Source: SLRI01 sp964576715 (lineage in GTDB: Bacteria > Pseudomonadota > Alphaproteobacteria > Geminicoccales > Geminicoccaceae). From it: DNA of 64,000 bases. How positions within the stretch are numbered: the stretch's first letter is position 1; every line of letters begins with the position of its first letter. Made by a program: the position numbers and the translations under genes. The notes under the pieces are model-generated. The model ran no database searches. It saw nothing but the letters and a program-made list of their open reading frames with translations, and was not told the DNA's origin. The stretch covers positions 26,138 through 90,137 of the forward strand of contig CAZNWE010000004.1 of assembly GCA_964576715.1 (NCBI GenBank). Reading direction: 5' to 3'. This document shows positions 16,622 through 25,578 of the stretch, in pieces.

Positions 16622-19189
16622 ATGACGCGCCTGCCCGCCAACTCGTCGCGCGTGGCCGCGGTGTTGGGACCGACCAATACCGGCAAGACGCACTTCGCGG
16701 TCGAGCGGATGCTGGCGCACAGCTCTGGGGTCATGGGGTTTCCACTCCGCCTGCTGGCTCGAGAGATCTACGATCGCGTCGTCGGGCTGGTCGGCGCGGA
16801 GGCAGTGTCGCTGTCGACCGGCGAGGAACAGATCGGCGGCGAGAATGCCCGCTACGTCCTGGCGACGGTCGAGGCGATGCCGGTCCAGCGTGACTTCGCT
16901 TTTCTCGCCGTCGACGAGATCCAGCTCTGTGCCGACCGCGAGCGCGGCCACGTCTTCACCGATCGTCTGCTGCACGCGCGTGGAGCCGAGGAGACGCTGT
17001 TCCTCGGCTCCGACACCATTCGGCCTCTCCTCAAGCAACTCGTGCCCGAGGCCGAGATCATCACTCGGCCGCGCTTCTCGATCCTGCGTCACAGCGGCGC
17101 GACCAAGCTGAACCGGTTGCCGCGCCGCAGCGCGGTCGTCGCCTTCACCGCGGCCGACGTCTACACGCTGGCCGAGGTGATGCGCCGGCAGAAGGGCGGC
17201 GCCGCTGTGGTGCTGGGTGCCTTGAGCCCCAGGACACGCAACGCCCAGGTCGCGATGTACCAGTCGGGCGAGGTCGATCATCTGGTCGCGACGGATGCGA
17301 TAGGCATGGGCCTCAACATGGATCTCGGCCACGTCGCCTTCGCCCAGCTGCACAAGTTCGACGGCCAGGACACGCGGCGGCTGACCGCCCCCGAGATCGG
17401 GCAGATCGCCGGCCGCGCCGGGCGTCATATGGCAGACGGCACTTTTGGCACCACCAATGGCAGCGAGCCACTGGACGAGCGCATCGTCGAGGCGGTCGAA
17501 GCGCACCAGTTCCTGCCGCTCAAGCGGCTGCGCTGGCGCAACAGCGAGCTCGACTTCACCAGCCTCGAGCACCTCGCCGCCAGCCTCGACGGCGATCCGC
17601 TGCAGCCCGGCCTCGTGAAGGTCCGCGACGCGCTCGACGATCGCAGCCTCGCCATCCTCGCCCGCCGCGACGAGATCCGGGCTCGGGCGCAGAGCCCGGC
17701 CGGAGTGCGGCTGCTCTGGCAGGTCTGCCAGATCCCGGACTTCCGCAAGACCCTGACCGACGCCCATCTGCAACTCCTGGCGACGGTGTTTATGCATCTG
17801 ACCGGCGATGCCGCGGTGCTGCCGGGCTCCTGGGTCGGCTCGATGATCGCGCGGCTGGATCGCACCGACGGCGACATCGATACCCTGGTGGCGCGGATCG
17901 CGCATGTGCGGACCTGGACCTACCTGTCGCACCGCCAGCAATGGTTCGACGATCCGGCGCACTGGCAGAGCTTGGCGCGGGCTGTCGAGGATCGTCTTTC
18001 CGATGCCTTGCATGAGCGGCTGACCCAGAAATTCGTCGATCGGCGCACCGCGGCCCTGCTCAAGAGCCTGCGCGAGCGGGGTGAACTCGCGGCCGAGATC
18101 GAGCCGTCGGGCGAGGTGGTGGTGGACGGCCATCCCGTGGGCACGCTCGCGGGCTTCGCTTTCACGCTCGGCGCCTCCGGCCTCGCCGCCGAGCACCGGC
18201 TGTTTGCCGGTGCCGCGCGGCGCGCGGTGACGCGCAAGCTCAACCACCTTGCCGCCGATCTTGTGCGCGAGCCGGATGTCGCGTTCACCATCGCCGATCG
18301 CGAGCTATGCTGGCGGGGTGCGGTGATCGGCACGCTGCAGCCCGGCCACAGCCTGTTGCGCCCGAAGGTTTCGGTCACCGCCACGGACGAGCTTTCGGTC
18401 AAGGCCCGTCTCGCCATCGAGCGTCGCCTCGTGCAGCGTTTGCAGCACTGGCTCGACGAGCGCTTGCAGCCGCTTCTCGCACTCGATGCAGCGTCGCGTT
18501 CGGAGGCGCTCTCGGCTGCGGCACGCGGCATCGCCTATCGGCTGGTCGAGGGGCTGGGTTCACTCGCCGCCGCCGAGGCCGAGGCGCTGAGCGCCCAGCT
18601 CGACGGGCGCGACCGCCGCGATCTGGCGCGGCTCGGTGTTCGGCTCGGCGTCCACCACCTCTATCTGCCGGCCTTGCTCAAGCCGGCGGCGCAGGAGGCG
18701 CTGGCCCAGCTGGTGGCGCTGGCCAAGGGTACCACGGCCTGGCAGCCGACCGCCGGCCGGGTGGCGCTGCGCCGGTCCGAGTGGCCGCCCGAGCCCGCGG
18801 CGCTGACCGCCCTAGGCTACCGGCGCCTGACCGGCGACACTGCCTTGCGGGTCGATATTGTTGAGCGGGTCGCGGCACGACTGCGCGAGCTCGCCCGGAG
18901 CGAGACCAGCTTCGCCCTGCCGGAGGACCTGCTGTCGACCGCCGGCCTTTGTCGCGAGGAGTTCCTGGCGCTGTTGCCCAGCCTCGGGTTTCGCGTCGAG
19001 CGGCCGCCGACGGCGGGCGGCGAGGCGGGCAGGGCGTTGCCGGCGGCGGATTTGGCACCGATCCGCATCCGCCGGGCCAAGGCCCGGCGGATGCGGCCCA
19101 CGGCCGATCATCGCAAGGTCCAGGCCCGCCAGGGGCCGAGCCAATCGCCGTTCGCGGTGCTTGCCCACCTCAAGGCGGTCGGTGCCTGA
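16622..19189 (+). CDS. SUV3/MgpS-like DEAD/DEAH-box RNA helicase
   Basis: An 855-residue superfamily 2 helicase of the SUV3 type found in alphaproteobacteria and mitochondria, where it works in RNA turnover. Walker A is GPTNTGKT (16-23), the DEAD-equivalent box is AVDEIQ (about residue 100), and motif V/VI region segments are ATDAIGMGLNMDLGHVAF and IGQIAGRAGRH. The long C-terminal half is helical and rich in Arg and Leu and ends in a basic tail. The ATG at 16622 places Walker A at the usual distance from the start, although the frame is open for another 700 bases upstream. An S4-domain gene follows, an arrangement common in this bacterial class. Confidence 0.9.
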   Translation: MTRLPANSSRVAAVLGPTNTGKTHFAVERMLAHSSGVMGFPLRLLAREIYDRVVGLVGAEAVSLSTGEEQIGGENARYVLATVEAMPVQRDFAFLAVDEIQLCADRERGHVFTDRLLHARGAEETLFLGSDTIRPLLKQLVPEAEIITRPRFSILRHSGATKLNRLPRRSAVVAFTAADVYTLAEVMRRQKGGAAVVLGALSPRTRNAQVAMYQSGEVDHLVATDAIGMGLNMDLGHVAFAQLHKFDGQDTRRLTAPEIGQIAGRAGRHMADGTFGTTNGSEPLDERIVEAVEAHQFLPLKRLRWRNSELDFTSLEHLAASLDGDPLQPGLVKVRDALDDRSLAILARRDEIRARAQSPAGVRLLWQVCQIPDFRKTLTDAHLQLLATVFMHLTGDAAVLPGSWVGSMIARLDRTDGDIDTLVARIAHVRTWTYLSHRQQWFDDPAHWQSLARAVEDRLSDALHERLTQKFVDRRTAALLKSLRERGELAAEIEPSGEVVVDGHPVGTLAGFAFTLGASGLAAEHRLFAGAARRAVTRKLNHLAADLVREPDVAFTIADRELCWRGAVIGTLQPGHSLLRPKVSVTATDELSVKARLAIERRLVQRLQHWLDERLQPLLALDAASRSEALSAAARGIAYRLVEGLGSLAAAEAEALSAQLDGRDRRDLARLGVRLGVHHLYLPALLKPAAQEALAQLVALAKGTTAWQPTAGRVALRRSEWPPEPAALTALGYRRLTGDTALRVDIVERVAARLRELARSETSFALPEDLLSTAGLCREEFLALLPSLGFRVERPPTAGGEAGRALPAADLAPIRIRRAKARRMRPTADHRKVQARQGPSQSPFAVLAHLKAVGA

Positions 19190-19228
19190 TGCCGCCGCGG
19201 GCCACTGCCTGAGCATGGCTGCCGCGTG

Positions 19229-19492
19229 ATGCGCGAGCCGGGTCTGCGCCTAGACAAGTGGCTATGGCACGCGCGCTTCATCAGACAACGGCAACTAGCG
19301 GCCGAACTCATCCGGCGCCGGCGCATCCGGCTTAACGATCGGTTGGTCGACAAAGTGCACAAGGCGGTTCGTCCTGGCGACGTCATCACGCTCGTCGTTC
19401 CAGCGGGCGTGCAGGTGCTGGAGGTGGTTGCGCTGGGCGAGCGAAGAGGGCCCGCAACCGAAGCGCAGGCCCTCTACAAGATCATAGTCTAA
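19229..19492 (+). CDS. S4-domain RNA-binding protein (HslR-like)
   Basis: An 87-residue protein that is nearly all S4 domain: LRLDKWLWHARFIRQRQLA, then a basic IRRRRIRLNDRLVDK and the strand DVITLVVPAG. Proteins of this type bind structured RNA; E. coli HslR recycles stalled 50S subunits. A GTG at 19226 immediately precedes the ATG and either could be used. It starts 39 bases after the helicase stop and is probably cotranscribed. It converges on the cytochrome c gene with nine bases between stops. Confidence 0.88.
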   Translation: MREPGLRLDKWLWHARFIRQRQLAAELIRRRRIRLNDRLVDKVHKAVRPGDVITLVVPAGVQVLEVVALGERRGPATEAQALYKIIV

Positions 19493-19501
19493 GTCAGAGA
19501 T

Positions 19502-19873
19502 TTACTGCTTGGATTTCATGTAGGCTATCACGTCAGCGATCTGCTCTTCGCTGCGCAGTCCGGCGAACGCCATGCGGTTGCCCGACACATAGCCACGCGG
19601 GTTGGCGAGATACGCAGCGATTGTCTCTTCGTCCCAGACGATGCCCGAATTGGCCATGGCATCCGAGTATTTGAAGCCCTCGACGGCACCGGCCTCGCGA
19701 CCGAAAATACCGACCAGATGCGGCCCGACCCGGTTCTGCTCCGTGTCGATCACGTGGCACGCTTGGCATTGCCGGAACACCCGCTCTCCGGCGGCAGGAT
19801 CGCCCTCCGCCATGGCAGCGCCGGCGAGAAGGCCGGTCGTCATCGCAGCGGCGATGGCGCAGTGCTTGAACAT
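19502..19873 (-). CDS. periplasmic class I c-type cytochrome (c2-like)
   Basis: A 123-residue exported electron carrier. The signal peptide runs to about residue 22 (AAMAEG cleavage region). Heme is bound through Cys36-x-x-Cys39-His40 (CQACH), and the axial methionine is Met101 in GNRMAFAGL. The spacing and the segments NRVGPHLVGIFGR and FKYSDAM are typical of cytochrome c2/mitochondrial-type cytochromes that shuttle electrons between the bc1 complex and oxidases. A GGGAG ribosome binding site precedes the ATG. It is a single-gene unit. Confidence 0.93.
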   Translation of the reverse strand: MFKHCAIAAAMTTGLLAGAAMAEGDPAAGERVFRQCQACHVIDTEQNRVGPHLVGIFGREAGAVEGFKYSDAMANSGIVWDEETIAAYLANPRGYVSGNRMAFAGLRSEEQIADVIAYMKSKQ

Positions 19874-20016
19874 TGAGATCTCCCGTTGGTCTCGTGGACA
19901 CCCACCTCAGCGTTAATTGAAGTGGAACCCCCGGAACCGAAGCTATGCCATGCGCTGCCCCCGCCAACTGCGACGCTACCGCCCACGCGAAGCGCCCGCC
20001 GTTGCCTCAAAGCTAT

Positions 20017-20703
20017 TCAGCAGGGACGTGGCGGGCGTGGCCCGAAGATGGCGCTGCCGACCCGGACATGGGTGGCGCCAAAGCGGACCGCGTCCGCGAA
20101 ATCGCCACTCATGCCGATACTGATCTGCTTGAGCCCGTGGCGGCGCGCAATCTTGGCGAGCAAGGCCGTGTGCAGCGCGATGTCCTCGTCGGCCGGCGGG
20201 ATCGCCATCAGCCCCTCGAGGCTGAGCCCGTGCACCGCGTGGCATTCCTCGATGAAGCGATCGGCGTCCACCGGCAGCACTCCGGCCTTTTGCGCCTCCT
20301 CCCCGGTATTGACCTGAACGAAGCAGCGCACCTGCCTGCCCTGCCTGGCCATCTCTTTGCCGAGCGCCGCTGCGAGGCGCGGCCGGTCGAGGGTCTGAAT
20401 GACGTCGAAGAGGGCGACCGCCTCCTTGGTCTTGTTGGTCTGCAGCGCGCCGATCATGTGTAGCTCCAGGTCCAGATAGCGTTGCCGCAAAGTCGGCCAG
20501 CGGCCGGCCGCCTCCTGCACGTAGTTCTCGCCGAAGACACGCTCGCCAGCGGCGAGCGCCGCCTCGATCCGCTCAAGCGGTTGCGCCTTCGAAACCGCGA
20601 TCAGCGTCACCGAGTTCGGCTCACGCCCTGCTTCCTCGGCCGCCCGGGCGATTGCCGTCCGCACGCGTCGCAGATTAAGGGCAATAGATTGCGTATCGAC
20701 CAT
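20017..20703 (-). CDS. YggS-family PLP-binding protein (PLP homeostasis)
   Basis: A 228-residue TIM-barrel protein of the YggS/PLPBP family, which binds pyridoxal 5'-phosphate without known catalysis and keeps vitamin B6 and amino-acid pools balanced. The PLP lysine is Lys39 in LIAVSKAQP; further family segments are FGENYVQEA, HMIGALQTNK, the SIGMSGDF phosphate site and THVRVGSAIFG. AAGGAG lies just upstream of the ATG. It is divergent from the methyltransferase gene at 20835. In many bacteria it neighbours pyrroline-5-carboxylate reductase or cell division genes; neither is here. Confidence 0.92.
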   Translation of the reverse strand: MVDTQSIALNLRRVRTAIARAAEEAGREPNSVTLIAVSKAQPLERIEAALAAGERVFGENYVQEAAGRWPTLRQRYLDLELHMIGALQTNKTKEAVALFDVIQTLDRPRLAAALGKEMARQGRQVRCFVQVNTGEEAQKAGVLPVDADRFIEECHAVHGLSLEGLMAIPPADEDIALHTALLAKIARRHGLKQISIGMSGDFADAVRFGATHVRVGSAIFGPRPPRPC

Positions 20704-20834
20704 AATAGTTCTCCTTAAAGGTGAAATCTTCAGCTCCTCGATGTTTCATCGCCAATTCATTCAAAACATGTTGAATAGCCAGGTGACATTGTCCAAGACA
20801 CAAGTTGCGGGGCAGGAAACCATGAGGAAACGCC

Positions 20835-21656
20835 ATGCGCTTCGACGATCACCATGTGATTGATGTCAACAGGCGGCAGGCGGCCTTTTACGACAAATTC
20901 CACACCGAGGAGGAATACAATGTGCCGTCGCGGTTGTGGCGGCGGTTTCGGGATCGGGTCCGTGCCGCCGCCGACGTGGACGAGCGGGTCGATGCGTTCG
21001 AGCGCCGCGCCTTTTCGACCATCCGGCCGCGCCGCGTCCTCGAGGTCGGCTGCTACAATGGCCGCGAGCAGAGTGACTGGCTGCTCCGTTCGCCTTGGCT
21101 CGAGCGATATGTAGGTCTCGACCTTTCGCAGCGCGCGATCGAGCGCTTCGCTGCCCGGCTGGACCCGGCGGCGGCCGCGAAGGCGGAGCTGATCGTTGGC
21201 GATTTTCTCTTGCACGATCTCCCGGCCGGGAGCTTCGACGTCGTCTACATGCACAGCACTTTCCATCACTTTCCCGACCCCGCTCGTCCGCTCGAAAGGA
21301 TTGCGCGCCTGCTCTCGCCGGGCGGTTCATTCATCACGTTCGATCCGGTGCTCACCAATCCCATCTTCCGCGCCGCGCGCGCCTTGTACAGGCCTTTTCA
21401 GAGCGATCGCGATTGGGAGTGGCCATTGCGCCGGACCTGTTTCGAGCTGCTCGACGAGCGCTTCGAGTTGCGTCGGGTGCAGGGGTTCCTCGGCATTGAG
21501 ATGTACGGCGCAATGCTCTATGCCGTCGCTCCGGTGGCGGCGGTCGATGCTTGGCGCAAGCGCACCCGAGCCAGCGACGAAGCCAGCGCCGATCGGTTGG
21601 GCGCCGGCCTCTACCGCTGCAACTCGGTCGTCATGTGGTGGCAGCTGCGGGGCTGA
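20835..21656 (+). CDS. class I SAM-dependent methyltransferase
   Basis: A 273-residue Methyltransf_11-like protein. The SAM-binding motif I is VLEVGCYNGREQ (about residues 68-79), an acidic end of strand two is seen in YVGLDLSQRAIE, and motif IV/post-I segments are GSFDVVYMHSTFHHFPDP and LLSPGGSFITFDP. The C-terminal 90 residues are rich in Arg and Trp and resemble lipid- or sugar-directed methyltransferases, but the acceptor is unknown. A GAGGAAA ribosome binding site supports the ATG. It is followed after 72 bases by the JmjC-type gene. Confidence 0.85.
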   Translation: MRFDDHHVIDVNRRQAAFYDKFHTEEEYNVPSRLWRRFRDRVRAAADVDERVDAFERRAFSTIRPRRVLEVGCYNGREQSDWLLRSPWLERYVGLDLSQRAIERFAARLDPAAAAKAELIVGDFLLHDLPAGSFDVVYMHSTFHHFPDPARPLERIARLLSPGGSFITFDPVLTNPIFRAARALYRPFQSDRDWEWPLRRTCFELLDERFELRRVQGFLGIEMYGAMLYAVAPVAAVDAWRKRTRASDEASADRLGAGLYRCNSVVMWWQLRG

Positions 21657-21728
21657 ATCGGCGGCTCACCGACCCCGTCGCCGGCATTGCCATGCCAAAC
21701 CAGTGCTTGACGCGGGAAGTACGCCGGC

Positions 21729-22910
21729 ATGACCTTCGACGATATCATGGCACCGCTGGGCGCCGAGGCATTCCGCCGCGACTATCTCGGCCGGCGGCCG
21801 CTCCACATCGAGGGCGGCGCCGACAAATTCGCTTCGATCATGAGCTGGTCGATCCTCGAGCGGCTACTGGCCGTCAACACGCTCTGGGACACGACCCGGC
21901 TCGACCTCGTGCTCGACCGCGAGCCGATTGCCAAGACCGCCTATGCCGGGGCGCAGCCGGCCATCACTGGCGCGGCGATCGCCGATCCGGGCAAAGTCAA
22001 GCGCTTCGTCCAGCAGGGTGCCACCATGGTGCTCAACGACATCGACCAGCTCACGCCCGAGCTCACTGCCTTCGCCAAGGCGATGGAGGAGGCACTCGGC
22101 GGCAAGGTCCAGGGTAACCTCTACCAGTCCTCCCGCCGACGCCAGGGCTTCAAGGTGCACTACGACACCCACGACGTGTTCGCCGTCCACTGCGCGGGCG
22201 AGAAGGTCTGGCCGGTGTTCGAGGGCCGGGCCGAGGATCCCATTGCCCACACCATGTTCAAGGCGGTGCCGCAGGAGGCGCACGAGGAGGCCAAGGGCAA
22301 GCTGTGGAAGGAGGTGCGCCTCAAGCCCGGCGATCTGCTCTATCTGCCGCGCGGCCAATACCACTATGCCGTGGCCGACGACGGCGGCTGCATCCACATC
22401 GCCTTCGGCGTCACCTACCCGATCGGCATCGACCTCGTCGGCTATCTCTACGAGCGGCTGATTGCCGATCCGCTGTGCCGCAGGAACCTGCCGCAGGGCG
22501 ATGCCGCGGCACTGGATCGCCACCTCGCGGCCTTGGGCCAACGTATAGCGTCGATCCTGACCGAGCCTGCGACCAGGGTCGACATCGAGCGCTTCATCGT
22601 CGGCTACCGATACGTTCGCGAGCCGTGGGACATGGCGCAGCTGCTCGAGCCCGCCAGCGTGGCCTATGTGGTCAAGGGCGACGGCATCAGGCTGGTCGAG
22701 CAGCAGGGCCGGCACGGCCTGGTCAAGGCCGGCAGCCGGCAGGCGGTGGCGGTGCCGGCCGAGGTGGTGCCGATGGTGACCTGGGTGCTGAACCGCCAGA
22801 GCTTCGAGCGGCGTGAACTCGATCGAGCCTTTGCCGCCGCTGGCCAGTCCGCGCTCGACCGCTTTGTCAAGGACATGGAACGGATGGCGTTGATCGCGGT
22901 TCGCGCGTGA
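21729..22910 (+). CDS. JmjC/cupin-type 2-oxoglutarate and iron oxygenase
   Basis: A 393-residue Cupin_4/JmjC protein resembling the ribosomal oxygenase RoxA (YcfD), which hydroxylates an arginine of ribosomal protein L16. Candidate iron ligands are His144 and Asp146 in KVHYDTHDVFAVHC, and His212 in YLPRGQYHYAV. The EKVWPVFEGR segment after the first ligands matches the family position of the 2-oxoglutarate-binding lysine. A C-terminal winged-helix-like region follows. The target is unknown; a ribosomal protein or another macromolecule is the inference from the family. Its stop overlaps the start of the glycosyltransferase gene (GTGA). Confidence 0.85.
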   Translation: MTFDDIMAPLGAEAFRRDYLGRRPLHIEGGADKFASIMSWSILERLLAVNTLWDTTRLDLVLDREPIAKTAYAGAQPAITGAAIADPGKVKRFVQQGATMVLNDIDQLTPELTAFAKAMEEALGGKVQGNLYQSSRRRQGFKVHYDTHDVFAVHCAGEKVWPVFEGRAEDPIAHTMFKAVPQEAHEEAKGKLWKEVRLKPGDLLYLPRGQYHYAVADDGGCIHIAFGVTYPIGIDLVGYLYERLIADPLCRRNLPQGDAAALDRHLAALGQRIASILTEPATRVDIERFIVGYRYVREPWDMAQLLEPASVAYVVKGDGIRLVEQQGRHGLVKAGSRQAVAVPAEVVPMVTWVLNRQSFERRELDRAFAAAGQSALDRFVKDMERMALIAVRA

Positions 22911-24121
22911 GCGTCCTGCGCCCGGCCACCGGAGAGGCGCCGGTCGACGTCTTCTTCTGGGTCCAGCACTTGCTGGGAATTGGCCATCTGACCCGGGCCG
23001 CGACGCTGGTTCGGGCGATGCGCCGCGCCGGGCTCTCCGTGACCCTCGTCTCCGGCGGGGTGCCGGTCGACGGCCTCGAACTCGAAGGCGCGGAGTTCTT
23101 CCAGCTGGCACCGCTGCAAAGTGACGGCATCGACTTCAAGGTGCTGCTCGACGCCGCCGGCCGTCCGGTGGAGGAGGGCTTCAAGGCGGCGCGGCGCGAT
23201 GCCCTCTTGGCGGCCTTCACCGCGCGCCGGCCGCGCATGCTGATGCTCGAGATGTTTCCATTCGGACGCCGCCAGATGCGCTTCGAGTTGCTGCCGCTGC
23301 TCGCCGCTGCCAAGGCAATGCGCCCCAGACCCTGGATCGTGAGCTCGGTACGCGACATTCTCGCGCGCCCGCCCAAGCCGGAGCGGCTGACTGAAATGCT
23401 TGGCTGGGCAGCCGATTTCGATCGCCTTCTGGTCCATGGCGATCCGGACCTCGTGCCGTTCGAGCGCACCTTCCCCGAACGCCGGCTCCTGGGTGAGCGG
23501 CTGATCGAGACCGGCTACGTCGTCGAACTGCTGACCGACGCCACCGCCGTCGATGCGACGGCCAACGACCGCGGCGAAGTCATCGTCTCGACCGGCGGTG
23601 GAAGGGTGGGCGAGCGGCTCCTGGAGATCGCCCTCGCGGCTAGCGCCACGTTTGCCGAGAGCACGGCGCTATCACTGCCCTGGCGCCTTTTGGTTGGCCA
23701 GCACCTCAGCGAGGAGCGCTTCGCGGCACTCGCGGCCGTTGCCGGATCCGGGGTCACGGTCGAGCGCGCGCGCCGCGATTTTCCTCAGCTGCTCACGCGG
23801 GCGGCCCTGTCGATCAGTCAGGGCGGCTACAACACGGTGATGGAGGTTCTGGCGGCAGGCTGCCCGGCCGTCGTCGTACCCTACGCCGGCGGTCTGGAGA
23901 CAGAGCAGATGCTGCGCTGTCGGCTGCTCGCCGAGCGCGATCTGTTGACCATGCTCGACGAGGCAACCCTGGACGTCGCGAACCTTGTTGCTGCGGTGCA
24001 ACAGCAGTTGGCCACAGCCGGCAAGGTAGCGGGCAGGAAACCGCGCATGGACGGAAGCGTGCGCACCGTGCGGTTGCTGGAGGATATGCTTGTTCAGCCC
24101 GATACGCGATATTGCCCTTAA
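22907..24121 (+). CDS. GT-B fold glycosyltransferase (MurG/GT28-like)
   Basis: A 404-residue predicted glycosyltransferase. The N-terminal Rossmann half begins with VQHLLGIGHLTRAATLVRAM, the glycine-rich loop and His seen in MurG-like enzymes. The C-terminal half has GEVIVSTGGGRVGERLL and the donor-binding region LSISQGGYNTVMEVLAAGCP followed by VPYAGGLETEQ, as in GT28 proteins. The acceptor is not identified. It starts at GTG overlapping the preceding stop by four bases, so it is translationally coupled to the oxygenase gene. A perfect hairpin follows three bases after the stop. Confidence 0.82.
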   Translation: MSVLRPATGEAPVDVFFWVQHLLGIGHLTRAATLVRAMRRAGLSVTLVSGGVPVDGLELEGAEFFQLAPLQSDGIDFKVLLDAAGRPVEEGFKAARRDALLAAFTARRPRMLMLEMFPFGRRQMRFELLPLLAAAKAMRPRPWIVSSVRDILARPPKPERLTEMLGWAADFDRLLVHGDPDLVPFERTFPERRLLGERLIETGYVVELLTDATAVDATANDRGEVIVSTGGGRVGERLLEIALAASATFAESTALSLPWRLLVGQHLSEERFAALAAVAGSGVTVERARRDFPQLLTRAALSISQGGYNTVMEVLAAGCPAVVVPYAGGLETEQMLRCRLLAERDLLTMLDEATLDVANLVAAVQQQLATAGKVAGRKPRMDGSVRTVRLLEDMLVQPDTRYCP

Positions 24122-24123
24122 GC

Positions 24124-24149
24124 GCCTGCAACAAAACCTTGTTGCAGGC
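24124..24149 (+). terminator. hairpin after the glycosyltransferase gene
   Basis: GCCTGCAACAA (24124-24134) and its exact complement TTGTTGCAGGC (24139-24149) enclose a four-base AACC loop, directly after the stop at 24121. There is no clear run of T downstream, so termination may be inefficient or Rho-assisted. Confidence 0.65.
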
Positions 24150-24337
24150 CCGACACAGTAAATGCCGAATGGCCGGGCGCAAAATTGCTTCGGCTTGCAC
24201 CGTGGCTTGGCAAACTGAATAACACATGGCCGGAGCACGGGGCGTCTTCCGCGTCCCATCCGCGGCATCTGGGTAGCGGTGCCGCCCGATGAACTCGAAG
24301 GCGACCTCACTTTTGGGGTGACGAGGAGAAAACTGAA

Positions 24338-25381
24338 ATGAACTTGCGCACTGCACTGTTGGGCACGACCGCCATGCTCGGCGCCGCTGCCCTGCTCGTA
24401 CCGTCGACCGCTTCGGCGTTCGATGTCAACATCCGCGGCTTCTTCAACTTCAACACCGTGGTTGGCGATATCGACGATGCCCTCAACGGCAATCGAGTCG
24501 ACGACTACGACTTCACCACGGACTCGGAAATCCACATCGAGGGCGTGAACACCGACGACGAAACCGGTATCCGCTACGGCTTCTTGGTCGAGTTCGAGAC
24601 GGATCCGCAGAGCAACGAAGAGATCGACGAGAGCTGGATCTTCGTCGACGGCGCCTTCGGCGGCTTCCGTCTGGGCAACGAGGACGGTGCGGTAGACAAC
24701 TCGAAGATCGGTGCCTACAACATCGCGGCGGGCACCGGCGGCATCGACGGCCAGGGCGTCGTCGGCTCGGTGCAGTTTGCACCGACCAATAGCAGCGACT
24801 CGACGAAGATCCGCTACGACTCGCCGTCCATTGCCGGCTTCACCATCCACGGCTCGTTGACGCCGAACTTCGATACCCAGGGCAACAACGTCGCCCTCGA
24901 AAATGCTGCCAGGTCCGGCTACCAGAACTGGGTCGAAACGGCGCTCGTCTACACCAATTCGTTTGGCGGGCTCGATCTTCAGGCCGGTGGCACTTTCGCG
25001 ACCAACAGCGGCGAGCAAGGGTTCGACGACTACACTGGCTTCAACCTCGGCACGACGCTCGGTTTCGCTGGCTTCCAGGTTTCCGGCAGCTACTGGGAAG
25101 ACCACGATGCGCCGACAGGCGAGGGGACCGATTCCGGCGATGCAAAGGGCTTCACTGCTGGCGCTGCCGCGACGCTTGGCCCGGCAGACCTCTCCGTCAC
25201 CTATGCCCAGATCGTCGACGCGGACAATCCGATCGAGGAAGGCAGTAACGTTGTACTCAGCGGTTCCGTCGGCTTGCTTCCCGGAATGTCGCTGAACGGC
25301 GACGTTTCCTGGTTCGAGGACGCAACCACCACCGGTGAGGATGGTGTCACCGGCGTCGTCCGGCTTCGGGTGGCTTTCTGA
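24338..25381 (+). CDS. outer-membrane porin
   Basis: A 347-residue Gram-negative porin. The signal peptide ends near residue 26 (STASAFDVN). The mature part is acidic, rich in Gly, Asp and Asn and alternates in the manner of beta strands (for example WIFVDGAFGGFRLGNEDG, the segment leading to the constriction loop). It ends with VRLRVAF, the C-terminal phenylalanine used for outer-membrane assembly. GAGGAG precedes the ATG. The 216-base leader upstream and the strong terminator hairpin at 25431 suggest a well expressed single gene. Substrate selectivity cannot be read from sequence. Confidence 0.92.
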   Translation: MNLRTALLGTTAMLGAAALLVPSTASAFDVNIRGFFNFNTVVGDIDDALNGNRVDDYDFTTDSEIHIEGVNTDDETGIRYGFLVEFETDPQSNEEIDESWIFVDGAFGGFRLGNEDGAVDNSKIGAYNIAAGTGGIDGQGVVGSVQFAPTNSSDSTKIRYDSPSIAGFTIHGSLTPNFDTQGNNVALENAARSGYQNWVETALVYTNSFGGLDLQAGGTFATNSGEQGFDDYTGFNLGTTLGFAGFQVSGSYWEDHDAPTGEGTDSGDAKGFTAGAAATLGPADLSVTYAQIVDADNPIEEGSNVVLSGSVGLLPGMSLNGDVSWFEDATTTGEDGVTGVVRLRVAF

Positions 25382-25430
25382 TCGACATTTGATCGGCGCC
25401 CGATCGACGATAGGGCGAAAAACTGGGAGC

Positions 25431-25448
25431 GGCGGGCTTCGGCCCGCC
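25431..25448 (+). terminator. intrinsic terminator of the porin gene
   Basis: GGCGGGC (25431-25437), a TTCG loop and GCCCGCC (25442-25448) form a very stable hairpin 50 bases after the porin stop, followed by GTTTCG. Confidence 0.85.
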
Positions 25449-25578
25449 GTTTCGCTTGACGGGGCGCAAATCTGGCAAGCGGGCAACAGCGGCGTCCGAT
25501 GAGGCGCATGCCGGCGTCTTGCCGTTGCATCGCACAAGTCGACGGCGCATATTGGGTAGAGCAGCTGTTATTCTCTTC

